Assembly (NCBI GenBank): GCA_047619205.1
Contig: JBLHJR010000029.1
Coordinates: 1-34,715, forward strand
DNA length: 34,715 nt
Reading direction: 5' to 3'
Source: Endobugula sp047619205
GTDB lineage: Bacteria > Pseudomonadota > Gammaproteobacteria > Pseudomonadales > Cellvibrionaceae
This document shows positions 8,429 through 17,038 of the stretch, piece after piece. Position numbers and translations under genes: made by a program. Position 1 is the stretch's first letter, and the number at the start of each line of letters is the position of its first letter. The notes under the pieces were generated by a model. The model saw only the letters and a program-made list of their open reading frames with translations. It made no database searches and was not told the DNA's origin.

Positions 8429-10363
8429 ATGTCTAGATTACCCGTTATTGTTGGCTTTGGTGGTTATAATGCTGCTGGTAGAAGTTCGTTTCATCAATCC
8501 TACCAGCGAACTGTCATAGAATCCTTATCCGAAGCTAAGCGCCAAGAAACCCTGGTGGGTTTAGCGACCATGATGGGGCGAGCAAAATATGTTGATGGGC
8601 AGTACCAAGATGCTAGTGGTGTGGTCTTGTCTGTGGCTGAAATAGTCAAGCTATATGAACAAGATATTGTAGCTAACACCTTAGTGCGCCGTATCGGTAA
8701 ACAACACTTTGATGTTAACCATATTCCAAGCCATAAGAAGGTACCTTTATCTAAGGTGTCTGATCAATCTATTAGCTTTGAAATGTCAAAGCGACAATTG
8801 CCCGTTCCAATCCCCGCTCAATGGCATGTCAGTGATATTGATGCCACTACGGTGAAGGTGATGGTCCAGGGTGAAGCCGATGTTTGCGTCGCAGTAAGTT
8901 ATATATCGGAAGTACAATCCGCTGGACAGCTACCTGATGGATTTGATCCGGCAAGTTTATATGCCTCGCGCTTTCATCCTCGAGGATTACAGTTAGCTAT
9001 TGTTGGGGCATCCGATGCTGTTCATTCGATGGGCATTGAATGGCAAACTATTTTACAGCATCTTGCTCCGGATCAAATTGCGGTGTATTCCACCAGTATT
9101 ATGAGTCAGTTAGATGATAATGGCCTTGGCGGTTTATTAAAGGCGCGCTTAAAAGGCGAGCGGGTCACCACCAAACAGCTGGCTCTGGGATTAAATTCTA
9201 TGCCAGCAGATTTTATTAATGCTTATGTGCTTGGCAGCATGGGTGCTACGGGAAGCATTGCCGGTGCTTGTGCGAGTTTTTTATATAATCTACAGGCGGG
9301 GATGAATGATATTCGTTCTGGGCGCCGCCGTGTGGTGATTGTGGGCAGCAGTGAAGCACCGATCACGCCAGAGATTCTTGATGGCTATACCAAGATGGGC
9401 GCGTTGGCCACAGATGAGAAATTATGTAAATTAGATGGCCTTTGTTTCGATAAAAGTAATTTAGGCGGAGTGAATAGGCCAGATTATCGCCGCTCCAGTC
9501 GTCCTTTTGGTGACAACTGTGGTTTTACTATTGCCGAATCCACACAGCATGTGGTGTTAATGGATGATGCTTTGGCCATTGAATTAGGCGCAAACATCCA
9601 CGGTTCAGTTAGCGATGTTTTTGTTAACGCTGACGGTTATAAAAAATCAATTTCTGCTCCAGGCCCCGGTAATTATTTGACCTTTGCTAAAGCGGTAGCC
9701 TCTGCCAGAAACCTGTTGGGAGATAAGGCATTACGTGAACGTAGTTTTATCCAAGCCCATGGCTCAAGTACGCCACAGAATAGAGTGACCGAGTCGGCAA
9801 TTTTTGATCGCGTGGCGAAAGTTTTTGGTATTAGCAAGTGGCCCGTTACTGCGGTTAAAGCGTATTTGGGGCATCCATTAGCGCCTGCCAGTGGAGATCA
9901 GTTAATGAGTTCATTGGGTGTGTTTGCTCAAGGGATTATTCCCGGCATTAAAACCATTGATAAAGTAGCCGATGATGTGTTGCAGGAGCGTCTCCAGCTA
10001 TCGACTAGTGATATTCATTGTGAGCAAGCACCAGATGTTGCATTTTTAAATTCAAAAGGCTTTGGCGGCAATAATGCCACTGCCTGCATACTTTCACCAC
10101 AGCAAACGCAAAAGATGCTTGAAAAGCGTTATGGCAAAAAAGTAATGCATGCTTATGCGAAGGCTAACGAGTCGGTCGTACATAATTCGGACTTATATAA
10201 TCAGTCGGCATTACAGGGAGATTATCGTGTGCGTTATAACTTCGGTCAAAATATGATCGACGATAAGGAGATAGAGTTAACAAAAGAAAAAATTCTTGTG
10301 CCTGGTTTTGGTGAGGCAATTGACTTGAGTACTGAAAACCTTTACAAAGAGATGATCGAATAA
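8429..10363 (+). CDS. fabY: Beta-ketoacyl-ACP synthase, FabY type
   Basis: 644 residues, close in length and N-terminal sequence (MSRLPVIVGFGGYNAAGRSS) to Pseudomonas aeruginosa FabY. FabY condenses acetyl-CoA with malonyl-ACP to start fatty-acid synthesis, doing the job of FabH with a FabB/F-like fold. The catalytic triad is visible: nucleophile Cys281 in IAGACASFLYN, His444 in IQAHGSSTPQNR and His482 in YLGHPLAPASG, with Lys477 (VKAYLGH) between the histidines. A glycine-rich FGGNNA loop follows near the C-terminus. The ribosome-binding site is weak. A 15-bp tandem duplication spans the stop codon. The next gene, an XRE-cupin regulator, starts 132 bp downstream. Whether this organism also has FabH cannot be seen here. 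Confidence 0.93.
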   Translation: MSRLPVIVGFGGYNAAGRSSFHQSYQRTVIESLSEAKRQETLVGLATMMGRAKYVDGQYQDASGVVLSVAEIVKLYEQDIVANTLVRRIGKQHFDVNHIPSHKKVPLSKVSDQSISFEMSKRQLPVPIPAQWHVSDIDATTVKVMVQGEADVCVAVSYISEVQSAGQLPDGFDPASLYASRFHPRGLQLAIVGASDAVHSMGIEWQTILQHLAPDQIAVYSTSIMSQLDDNGLGGLLKARLKGERVTTKQLALGLNSMPADFINAYVLGSMGATGSIAGACASFLYNLQAGMNDIRSGRRRVVIVGSSEAPITPEILDGYTKMGALATDEKLCKLDGLCFDKSNLGGVNRPDYRRSSRPFGDNCGFTIAESTQHVVLMDDALAIELGANIHGSVSDVFVNADGYKKSISAPGPGNYLTFAKAVASARNLLGDKALRERSFIQAHGSSTPQNRVTESAIFDRVAKVFGISKWPVTAVKAYLGHPLAPASGDQLMSSLGVFAQGIIPGIKTIDKVADDVLQERLQLSTSDIHCEQAPDVAFLNSKGFGGNNATACILSPQQTQKMLEKRYGKKVMHAYAKANESVVHNSDLYNQSALQGDYRVRYNFGQNMIDDKEIELTKEKILVPGFGEAIDLSTENLYKEMIE

Positions 10364-10388
10364 GAGATCACCAAATAAGAGATCACCG
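10359..10388 (+). repeat. 15-bp tandem duplication over the fabY stop
   Basis: The unit AATAAGAGATCACC(A/G) is present twice head to tail (10359-10373 and 10374-10388, 14 of 15 identical). The first copy contains the fabY stop codon, and the second offers an in-phase second TAA. Confidence 0.8.
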
Positions 10389-10429
10389 CTGCGTTTTTAA
10401 AGCAATCAGTTAATGTGATTATTCTATGC

Positions 10430-10463
10430 AGCTATTTAAGGCTCCTTAAGTAGCTTTAAATAG
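10430..10463 (+). promoter_or_regulatory. Overlapping palindromes before the XRE-cupin gene
   Basis: A 26-bp inverted repeat at 10430-10455 (AGCTA-T-TTAAGG-CT-CCTTAA-G-TAGCT, one mismatched pair) overlaps a second possible pairing of 10432-10443 with 10452-10463 (11 of 12). The two are mutually exclusive as RNA hairpins. The site lies about 40 bp before the regulator's ATG, fitting an autoregulatory operator. A terminator for fabY is less likely because no U-tract follows. Confidence 0.5.
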
Positions 10464-10495
10464 TGGCTTAATACACTTATCAAAGTAATAACAAT

Positions 10496-11044
10496 ATGCC
10501 AGAAGAAATTGCATCTCGCTTACAACAAGTGAGAAAAACTTATGGGCTATCTCAACGCGAATTAGCTAAGCGCGCGGGTGTCACCAACAGTAGTGTTTCT
10601 ATGATTGAGCAGGGGCGAGTTAGCCCATCATTGAGTTCATTGGAAAAGTTATTAAAAGGTATTCCAATGAACTTAAAAGACTTTTTCAGTATTGATTTTG
10701 AAAATCAAGCGGATTGTTTTTTTCGTGGCTATCAAATGTTTGCTGCGTCTGATCAACATGTTGATTATTATCGCTTGGCGGAGAACGGCGAAGATAATCG
10801 TAGTCAGCTGAGTTATGAAGTCTATGGCCCAAACAGTGATACCGGCGAGGCGATGCTTGTCGATAGGGGGTGTTCCAGTGCTTTTGTTGTTCAGGGTTCT
10901 CTCAATGTGATTGTTAATAGTCAGGTGGAAACTTTGGAGGCCGGTGATGGATTTATTGTCGAAGCCGGACACCCTTATCGCTTACGTAATTTAGGTGATA
11001 TAAATGCCATACTTGTGATTAATCGATCTTCCCCATTATCCTAG
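10496..11044 (+). CDS. XRE family regulator with C-terminal cupin domain (PuuR-like)
   Basis: 182 residues. Residues ~5-60 are a lambda-repressor-like helix-turn-helix (LQQVRKTYGLSQRELAKRAG, VTNSSVSMIEQGRVSPSLSS). Residues ~105-180 are a small cupin barrel (AFVVQGSLNVIVNSQVETLE, GDGFIVEAGHPYRLRN). This architecture is that of PuuR and other small-molecule-responsive repressors, where the cupin binds the effector. It sits between fabY and fadBA on the same strand, so a role in switching fatty-acid synthesis or oxidation is plausible but only inferred. A palindrome just upstream is a candidate autoregulatory site. The ligand is unknown. Confidence 0.88.
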   Translation: MPEEIASRLQQVRKTYGLSQRELAKRAGVTNSSVSMIEQGRVSPSLSSLEKLLKGIPMNLKDFFSIDFENQADCFFRGYQMFAASDQHVDYYRLAENGEDNRSQLSYEVYGPNSDTGEAMLVDRGCSSAFVVQGSLNVIVNSQVETLEAGDGFIVEAGHPYRLRNLGDINAILVINRSSPLS

Positions 11045-11221
11045 ACGCTGTATGCGCTAGCGACTCATCTTATCTGTAATGTGGAATGCTATTTTATAGA
11101 CTAAACTCTACATTAGCTTGTTGTTTACTCTAAAAAAATGCCTATTGATTTTATGTTTGTTCTTACGCACTAAAATATAACAGCAAGTGTTAACCTAGGA
11201 GACTGAAGTAGGTTCACGTAT

Positions 11222-11320
11222 ATGTTTACCACTAGTAGACCCGTTGCGGCGCCTCTTTTTCGCTCTACGACTTCTTTTAGGTTTAATCAATTGAGTAACG
11301 GAGGTTGGAGATGTATCTAG
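11222..11320 (+). CDS. Possible 32-codon leader ORF overlapping the fadB start
   Basis: An ATG at 11222 opens a 32-residue frame (MFTTSRPVAAPLFRSTTSFR...) that ends at TAG 11318-11320, ten bases into fadB in another frame. It runs through the fadB ribosome-binding site, so its translation could affect fadB initiation. It has no clear Shine-Dalgarno of its own and matches no family I know; it may be chance. Confidence 0.25.
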   Translation: MFTTSRPVAAPLFRSTTSFRFNQLSNGGWRCI

Positions 11321-13527
11321 GTAAAAATATAACAGTTAGCTTGGGTGATACCGGCTTTGCTGAGCTTATTTTTGATGTTGTCGACAGTCGCGTTAATATT
11401 TTTAATGCGCTCACTGTTGCTGAGCTTGCGGAGGCATTATCTGCTCTTGAGAGCAATTCCTCATCCATAAAAGGTTTATTGATATCTAGCGCCAAAGCGG
11501 GGTTTATTGCTGGTGCAGATATTACTGAATTTGCCCTAGTGTTTGCTCAGGGTGAGAAAAAAATTGCAGAATTGTTAGATAAAAGTAACCGTAATTTTAA
11601 TCGTATTGAATCTCTCCCCTTTCCTGTTGTTGTGGCCATTAAAGGATTTGCTCTAGGTGGCGGCTGTGAAATCACTTTAGCGTGTGATTATCGTATCGCA
11701 AGTGAAGATGTGCGAATTGGTTTGCCTGAAACTCGCTTAGGTATTATTCCAGGTTGGGGCGGTACAGTGCGTCTACCCCGTATCGCAGGTATAGAAACCG
11801 CAGTAGAGTGGATTGCTGCAGCGAAAGAGCATGACGCCAAAGCGGCATTGAAAGCGGGCGTTATTGACGGTGTAGTTTCTGCGGATGTATTACATGAGGC
11901 GGCTTTACGAACATTACAGCATTGCGTGGATAATAAATTAGATTACCTTGCGCGCCGAAAACAAAAAAATGCGCCATTGCAGCACAATAATACTGAACTC
12001 ACACTGGCATTTATGACGTGTAAGTCCGTGGTGGCTGCACAAGCAGGACAACATTATCCCGCACCATTAGCTGCCGTAAAGACAATGGAGAAAGCCGCTG
12101 GCTTAGAACGAGATGGGGCTTTAGCGCTTGAGACAAGCACTTTTATTGTGATGGCACAAACGCCTGTTGCTTTATCATTGTCAAGCATCTTTGTTAATGA
12201 TCAGTGGGTGAGCAAAAAAGCGAAACAGTTAGCAAAAACAGCGAAAAAAACAGTGACTAAAACCGCCGTGTTGGGTGCGGGGATTATGGGTGGTGGTATT
12301 GCCTATCAGTCAGCGCTAAAAAACATTACCATTAAAATGAAAGATGTTCAGCAGGCAGGGCTTGACCTAGGTTTGTCTGAGGCTAACCAATTACTTAGCA
12401 AGCGCGTAGAGCGTGGACGTTTGTCAGTCACAGAAATGGGTAAGGTCTTAAATCGTATTGAGCCGTGTTTAAGCTACGCTGGTTTTGATCAAATGGATGT
12501 CATTATTGAGGCGGTTGTAGAGAACCCTAAGGTTAAGCGTGCGGTGTTAAGTGAGGTTGAGCAGCAGGTTTCTGTAGAGACTATTCTGGCATCTAACACG
12601 TCTACTATTTCGATAGATTATTTGGCCGAAACTTTAGAGCGGCCAGAAAATTTTTGTGGCATGCACTTTTTTAATCCGGTGCATGCGATGCCTTTAGTCG
12701 AAGTCATTCGAGGCAGTCAATCCTCTGACAATACTATTGCGACTATCGTGGCCTATGCTAATGCTATAGGCAAAAAAGCCATTGTCGTCGGCGACTGTCC
12801 TGGCTTTTTGGTTAACCGTGTATTATTTCCATATTTTGCTGGTTTTTCAATGCTGCTTCGCGATGGTGCTGATTTTAAATCTATCGATAAGCTAATGGAG
12901 TCTTGGGGTTGGCCTATGGGCCCTGCTTATCTATTGGATGTTGTGGGTATTGATACGGGAGTGCATGCTGCAGAAGTGATGGCTGAAGGTTTTCCTTCGC
13001 GTATGCAGCGTGAATTTACTTCCGCCACTGATGCGTTATTTAAGGCGGAGCGCTTAGGACAAAAAAATGGCAAAGGATTTTATAATTATGCGCTAGATAA
13101 AAAAGGTAAGTTGGCAAAAGTGGTGACGGAGGAAAGTGTCGCTTTGATTGCTCCTTATACCGCCTCTGCAAGTGAATCAGGCACTTTTTCTGATGAAGAT
13201 ATTATTTATCGCATGATGATTCCAATGGCGACAGAATTAGCCAGATGCTTGGAAGAGGGGGTTGTGGCATCACCAGCAGAAGCTGATATGGCACTTATTT
13301 ATGGTTTAGGCTTTCCTCCGTTTAGAGGAGGGGTATGTTGTTGGATGGACAATATTGGTCTCGGCACTTTATGTGATATCGCTAAGCGATATAGTCATTT
13401 GGGTGAGTTATATCAACCTACGGCGGGTATGTTGGCCTTAGCGGCATCAGGTGAGGGGTATTATTCTTTTCAATCTTCGCCTCAACACACACTCAAGGTA
13501 AAGGAGAGTAATGATGACAACGCTTAA
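11311..13527 (+). CDS. fadB: Fatty acid oxidation complex subunit alpha (enoyl-CoA hydratase / 3-hydroxyacyl-CoA dehydrogenase)
   Basis: 738 residues, close to E. coli FadB (729). The N-terminal ~190 residues are the enoyl-CoA hydratase/isomerase domain, with the two catalytic glutamates Glu120 (LGGGCEITLA) and Glu140 (LPETRLGIIPGWGG), spaced 20 apart as in E. coli. An NAD-binding motif, VLGAGIMGGGIAYQSA, starts the 3-hydroxyacyl-CoA dehydrogenase part near residue 315. Its catalytic His452 lies in GMHFFNPVHAMP, and the C-terminal dehydrogenase domain follows. GGAGG at 11300-11304 is 6 nt before the ATG at 11311, so I prefer that start to the in-frame TTG at 11305. fadA follows with a 17-bp overlap. 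No FadR or PsrA operator was recognised upstream; an interrupted inverted repeat lies near 11187-11217. Confidence 0.96.
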   Translation: MYLGKNITVSLGDTGFAELIFDVVDSRVNIFNALTVAELAEALSALESNSSSIKGLLISSAKAGFIAGADITEFALVFAQGEKKIAELLDKSNRNFNRIESLPFPVVVAIKGFALGGGCEITLACDYRIASEDVRIGLPETRLGIIPGWGGTVRLPRIAGIETAVEWIAAAKEHDAKAALKAGVIDGVVSADVLHEAALRTLQHCVDNKLDYLARRKQKNAPLQHNNTELTLAFMTCKSVVAAQAGQHYPAPLAAVKTMEKAAGLERDGALALETSTFIVMAQTPVALSLSSIFVNDQWVSKKAKQLAKTAKKTVTKTAVLGAGIMGGGIAYQSALKNITIKMKDVQQAGLDLGLSEANQLLSKRVERGRLSVTEMGKVLNRIEPCLSYAGFDQMDVIIEAVVENPKVKRAVLSEVEQQVSVETILASNTSTISIDYLAETLERPENFCGMHFFNPVHAMPLVEVIRGSQSSDNTIATIVAYANAIGKKAIVVGDCPGFLVNRVLFPYFAGFSMLLRDGADFKSIDKLMESWGWPMGPAYLLDVVGIDTGVHAAEVMAEGFPSRMQREFTSATDALFKAERLGQKNGKGFYNYALDKKGKLAKVVTEESVALIAPYTASASESGTFSDEDIIYRMMIPMATELARCLEEGVVASPAEADMALIYGLGFPPFRGGVCCWMDNIGLGTLCDIAKRYSHLGELYQPTAGMLALAASGEGYYSFQSSPQHTLKVKESNDDNA

Positions 13528-14692
13528 GCCTAGAGATGCAGTGATCGTTGATTATGCAAGAACCCCTATGGGGCGCTCTAAAAATGGTTGTTTTCGTCAT
13601 CGACGAGCCGATGATATTAGCGCGGACTTAATTAATGGTTTGTTAGCGCGTAACCCAGCGCTAGCCCCCGCAGAAATTGATGACCTTATCTGGGGTTGTG
13701 TGATGCAGCGCGATGAGCAAGGCTTTAATATTGCGCGCAATATCGTTTTGCGCGCAGGGCTGCCACACAGCATTCCCGCGCAAACAGTCAATCGTTTATG
13801 TGGCTCGTCCATGTCGGCCTTGCATATCGCTACTGCTAATATACGTGCTGGTTTGGGTGATGTGTATTGTATTGGTGGTGTCGAGCATATGGGGCATGTA
13901 GACATGAACTCTGCTATGGATCCTAATCCCTTGTGGAGCTTGTCAGTCGCTAAAGCCGCCGGCTCCATGGGTTTGACGGCAGAATATCTAGCGGTACTTC
14001 ATAAAATACAGCGTAGCGATATGGATGCCTTTGCTGTGCGCTCACATCAATTAGCTGCCGCTGCTAGAGCCGAAGGTAGGTTTTATCGTGAAATCATGCC
14101 GATAGTGGGTCATGACGAGGACGGTGCTCCTTGCTTAATCGAGCATGATGAAACCATTCGTGAGGGCACAACGCTAGAAGCATTAAGTGCTTTAAAGCCA
14201 GTGTTTGACCCAAAGAATGGCACAATTACGGCAGGCACATCATCACAAATCACGGATGGTGCCAGCGTGATGCTGGTGATGTCTGCAGAAAAAGCAGCCG
14301 CACTAGGCTTGACACCCATTGCCCGTATAGCCGCCTTAGGCTTAGCGGGGGTTGATCCCTCGGTGATGGGTATCGGCCCCGTGCCAGCAAGCGAAAAGGC
14401 CTTAAAGGTGTTAGGTATGAGTGTGGCCGACATGCAATCAATAGAGTTAAACGAAGCCTTTGCGGCTCAAGGTCTAGCGGTATTGAAGTCTATGGGTGTG
14501 TTGGAGGATATGGAGGCCAAGGTGAATCTTTACGGTGGTGCTATTGCTTTAGGTCATCCCTTTGGTTGCTCGGGTGCGCGTATATCGGGAACTTTATTAA
14601 GTGTTATGCAGGCGCGAGATCAGCAGTGGGGCTTGGCCACCATGTGTATTGGTTTGGGGCAGGGTATTGCTACAGTGATTGAGCGTTTGTAA
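13511..14692 (+). CDS. fadA: Acetyl-CoA C-acyltransferase (3-ketoacyl-CoA thiolase)
   Basis: 393 residues, very similar in layout to E. coli FadA, the beta subunit of the fatty-acid oxidation complex that cleaves 3-ketoacyl-CoA to acetyl-CoA and a shortened acyl-CoA. The nucleophilic cysteine is Cys97 in VNRLCGSSMSAL. The other active-site segments are NEAFAAQGLAV, GGAIALGHPFGCSGAR (catalytic His) and CIGLGQG (second Cys). Its start overlaps the end of fadB by 17 bp. Either the ATG at 13511 or the one at 13514 could be used; AAGGAG at 13501-13506 is better spaced (7 nt) to the second. The overlap implies an operon and translational coupling, as expected for a stoichiometric complex. No obvious terminator follows. 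Confidence 0.96.
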   Translation: MMTTLKPRDAVIVDYARTPMGRSKNGCFRHRRADDISADLINGLLARNPALAPAEIDDLIWGCVMQRDEQGFNIARNIVLRAGLPHSIPAQTVNRLCGSSMSALHIATANIRAGLGDVYCIGGVEHMGHVDMNSAMDPNPLWSLSVAKAAGSMGLTAEYLAVLHKIQRSDMDAFAVRSHQLAAAARAEGRFYREIMPIVGHDEDGAPCLIEHDETIREGTTLEALSALKPVFDPKNGTITAGTSSQITDGASVMLVMSAEKAAALGLTPIARIAALGLAGVDPSVMGIGPVPASEKALKVLGMSVADMQSIELNEAFAAQGLAVLKSMGVLEDMEAKVNLYGGAIALGHPFGCSGARISGTLLSVMQARDQQWGLATMCIGLGQGIATVIERL

Positions 14693-15188
14693 TATAGGCT
14701 CCTAAGTCTAGATTTTTTGGCTTCCGTCAAAAATATGTTGTTGTAAGCGGTTGTTTTGTGAACCTAGAAACGGCCGTTGGCGCGAAAAAGCTGTGCGAGT
14801 TATTGGTGTGCATAGGGAGCCTTAGCATCGCGTGACGACCTTCTTCGGCAACTGCTCCTGCGTTGCTCTACTGCACCACATCCTTTTGGCTATATTGGTC
14901 GAGAGCGAATACTACGATTTTCTAGGTGCATCAAGAGCTTGTGCACGACTCCATGGATGGAGGAGGTAGAGCGACGCAGGAGCCAAAGCCGAGACTTTCG
15001 TGATTCAACTGCCGTTTTTAGGTTGAACCCCAATGACCTCTGTGGCACAATGCCCAGCCCTCAGATATGGGAACTGATTGAAAGTTTTAATTTCTAATTA
15101 AATCAATAAGTTAGTAGATTTTTCGACTATTTACTATTATTATGCGCAGCCTTAATAATAACAATATCGAAATAACGATAGAAATATC
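14693..15188. other. Intergenic region between fadA and tRNA-Leu
   Basis: About 500 bp without a recognisable gene. The central part (about 14824-15005) is a palindromic repeat-like element, listed separately. The last ~170 bp are AT-rich and must contain the tRNA promoter, but no clear -35/-10 pair with proper spacing was found. Confidence 0.6.
14854..14983. repeat. Palindromic dispersed-repeat-like element
   Basis: Arms at 14854-14871 (GCTCCTGCGTTGCTCTAC) and 14966-14983 (the inverse with one mismatch) enclose a 94-bp core. Weaker complementarity extends outward (CGGC and ACGA blocks) to about 14830 and 15003. The core contains GTGCAC and CCATGG palindromes. The size and arms suggest a MITE or other extragenic palindromic repeat. 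No transposase is present and no target duplication is evident. Confidence 0.6.
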
Positions 15189-15273
<85 letters not shown>

Positions 15274-15446
15274 TTATTGATAGCGCTTTACTCAAGCGAG
15301 ATAAAGTGAAGACTGTACAAGGTAAGCAATAAGCTCCCTGTCCCGCCCAAACCCTGTAGCCGTGACAGGTATATGGTAGTGTTGTTAACTGCTTATTTCA
15401 TAACCATTAAATTCTAAAAGATTCCAAAGAGGCAAAGAGAAAAATC

Positions 15447-16760
15447 ATGCAAGTTTCTATTGAGACCACATCAGGCCTAGAACGTCGCTTAACGGTAGGT
15501 ATTCCCGCTGAAAAAATTGATAGTCGCGCAGATGAGCGCCTAAAAGAAGCGGCGAAAACTATTCGTATCAATGGCTTTCGCAAAGGTAAAGCACCTTTAA
15601 AAGTGATCAAAAAGCAATACGGTGAAGGTGTTCGCCAAGAAATATTGGGTGATTTGATCAATACTTCTTTACAAGAAGCTTTTGCGCAAGAAAAAGTACA
15701 GCCTGCAGGTCAGCCACATATTGAAATTAAGCAGTTCGAAGCGGGTAAAGATCTAGAGTATTTCGCTACCTTCGAAGTGTATCCAGAATTGACTGTTGGT
15801 GAGTTTGACGGCTACGCATTTGAAAAGATCAGCGCTGAAATCAATGAAAGCAATGTTGATACCATGATTGAGTCTTTGCGCGAACAACAGGCTACCTTTA
15901 CTGTAGTAGAACGTGCAGCAGCTGATGGCGATCAGGTTAACCTTGATTATTTAGGTACTAACGATGGCGAGGAATTTGCTGGCGGTAAAGCCGAGAAGCA
16001 AGATTTAGTCTTAGGTTCTCTGTCAATGATCCCTGGTTTTGAGGACGGTATCATTGGCTTAAGTGCGGGTGAACAAAAAACCTTAGCATTAAGCTTTCCA
16101 GATGATTACCATGCAGAAGAGCTTAAAGGTGCTGCGGTAGAGTTTGCGGTTACTTTACATAGTGTAGCTGAAAAAATACTCCCAGCTTTTGACGAAGAAT
16201 TAATGAAGAAGTTGGGTGCGACGCATGGTGATGTGGTCAAGTTCCGCGTAGACATTGAAAAAAATATGCTTCGTGAGTTGGCAACAGCAGTTAAGAATGA
16301 CATTAAAACTGCGGTTATGGATAAATTGCTAGAAGCCAATGTTGTTGACCTGCCTAAAGCGTTGGTTGCCTCTGAAATCACCGTGCTAAGAGAGCAAATG
16401 ATGCAACAGTTTGGTGGTATGCAGCAAAACAAGGACTTAGATTTAAGTTCTTTGTTACCAGATGATATGTTTAAAGAGCAGGCAGACCGTCGCGTCGCTT
16501 TAGGTTTATTATTAGGTGAAGTGATTAAAGGCAACGAACTGACGGTAGACGCAGATAAAGTGCGTGCTACAGTAGAAGAGTTGGCGGCAAGTTATGATGA
16601 CCCTCAAGAAGTGATTAATTATTACTATCAAAACCCTAAATTATTATCGGGTGTTGAGGCTTCTGTATTAGAAGATATGGTCGTTGATCTTGTGCTTGAA
16701 AAGTCGACTGTGACAGAAAAAGCGCTTAGCTATGAAGAAGCGGTTAAATCTAAGTCTTAA
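15447..16760 (+). CDS. tig: Trigger factor (ribosome-associated chaperone / PPIase)
   Basis: 437 residues, close to E. coli trigger factor (432). The N-terminal ribosome-binding domain carries the signature GFRKGKAP (near residues 44-51), which contacts ribosomal protein L23. The FKBP-type prolyl isomerase domain lies at about residues 150-240 (GDQVNLDYLGTNDGEEFAGG, MIPGFEDGIIGLSAGEQKTL). The C-terminal helical chaperone arms follow. It binds nascent chains at the exit tunnel. The upstream purine-rich AAAGAGGCAAAGAGA provides only a weak Shine-Dalgarno. The position directly before clpP-clpX-lon is the conserved gammaproteobacterial arrangement. A strong hairpin lies in the gap to clpP. Confidence 0.97.
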   Translation: MQVSIETTSGLERRLTVGIPAEKIDSRADERLKEAAKTIRINGFRKGKAPLKVIKKQYGEGVRQEILGDLINTSLQEAFAQEKVQPAGQPHIEIKQFEAGKDLEYFATFEVYPELTVGEFDGYAFEKISAEINESNVDTMIESLREQQATFTVVERAAADGDQVNLDYLGTNDGEEFAGGKAEKQDLVLGSLSMIPGFEDGIIGLSAGEQKTLALSFPDDYHAEELKGAAVEFAVTLHSVAEKILPAFDEELMKKLGATHGDVVKFRVDIEKNMLRELATAVKNDIKTAVMDKLLEANVVDLPKALVASEITVLREQMMQQFGGMQQNKDLDLSSLLPDDMFKEQADRRVALGLLLGEVIKGNELTVDADKVRATVEELAASYDDPQEVINYYYQNPKLLSGVEASVLEDMVVDLVLEKSTVTEKALSYEEAVKSKS

Positions 16761-16822
16761 GACCGCTCTCTTTAAGCGGGTAATGCGCTAATCGTTTATT
16801 GAATAACCAATGGTTGTTTAAA

Positions 16823-16870
16823 AATTATCCCATGTGTCCTTAATGTAAGAGGTCATGGGATAATTCCTCC
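16823..16870 (+). terminator. Candidate terminator or attenuator between tig and clpP
   Basis: Perfect 12-bp arms AATTATCCCATG (16823-16834) and CATGGGATAATT (16854-16865) with a 19-nt loop, followed by CCTCCTTTTCTTT. The T-run is interrupted and a few bases away, so termination may be partial. A second 7-bp hairpin lies at 16883-16905. Confidence 0.5.
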
Positions 16871-17038
16871 TTTTCTTTGCCGGATTACTGGCATCTCTAG
16901 TAATCACAGGTTAAGCTAAATAAAGACTCTATAAAGTCTATTGACGTTGACCTGTTCATCTGCGGTAGACCTTATTAATACATAATATTTACTACATACA
17001 TTCACTACATAACTTTGTTTAATGGGAACTGTGTCAAT

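Noticed and set aside
13597..13968. 123-codon open frame on the minus strand within fadA
   Set aside because: Lies wholly inside a certain thiolase gene, opposite strand, with no family motif or ribosome-binding site.
15284..15298. Small hairpin CGCTT/AAGCG after tRNA-Leu as a terminator
   Set aside because: Only a 5-bp stem with no T-run; the tRNA may be read through towards tig or end elsewhere.
16106..16534. 142-codon minus-strand frame within tig
   Set aside because: Antisense shadow of trigger factor with serine/asparagine-rich composition typical of reverse reading.
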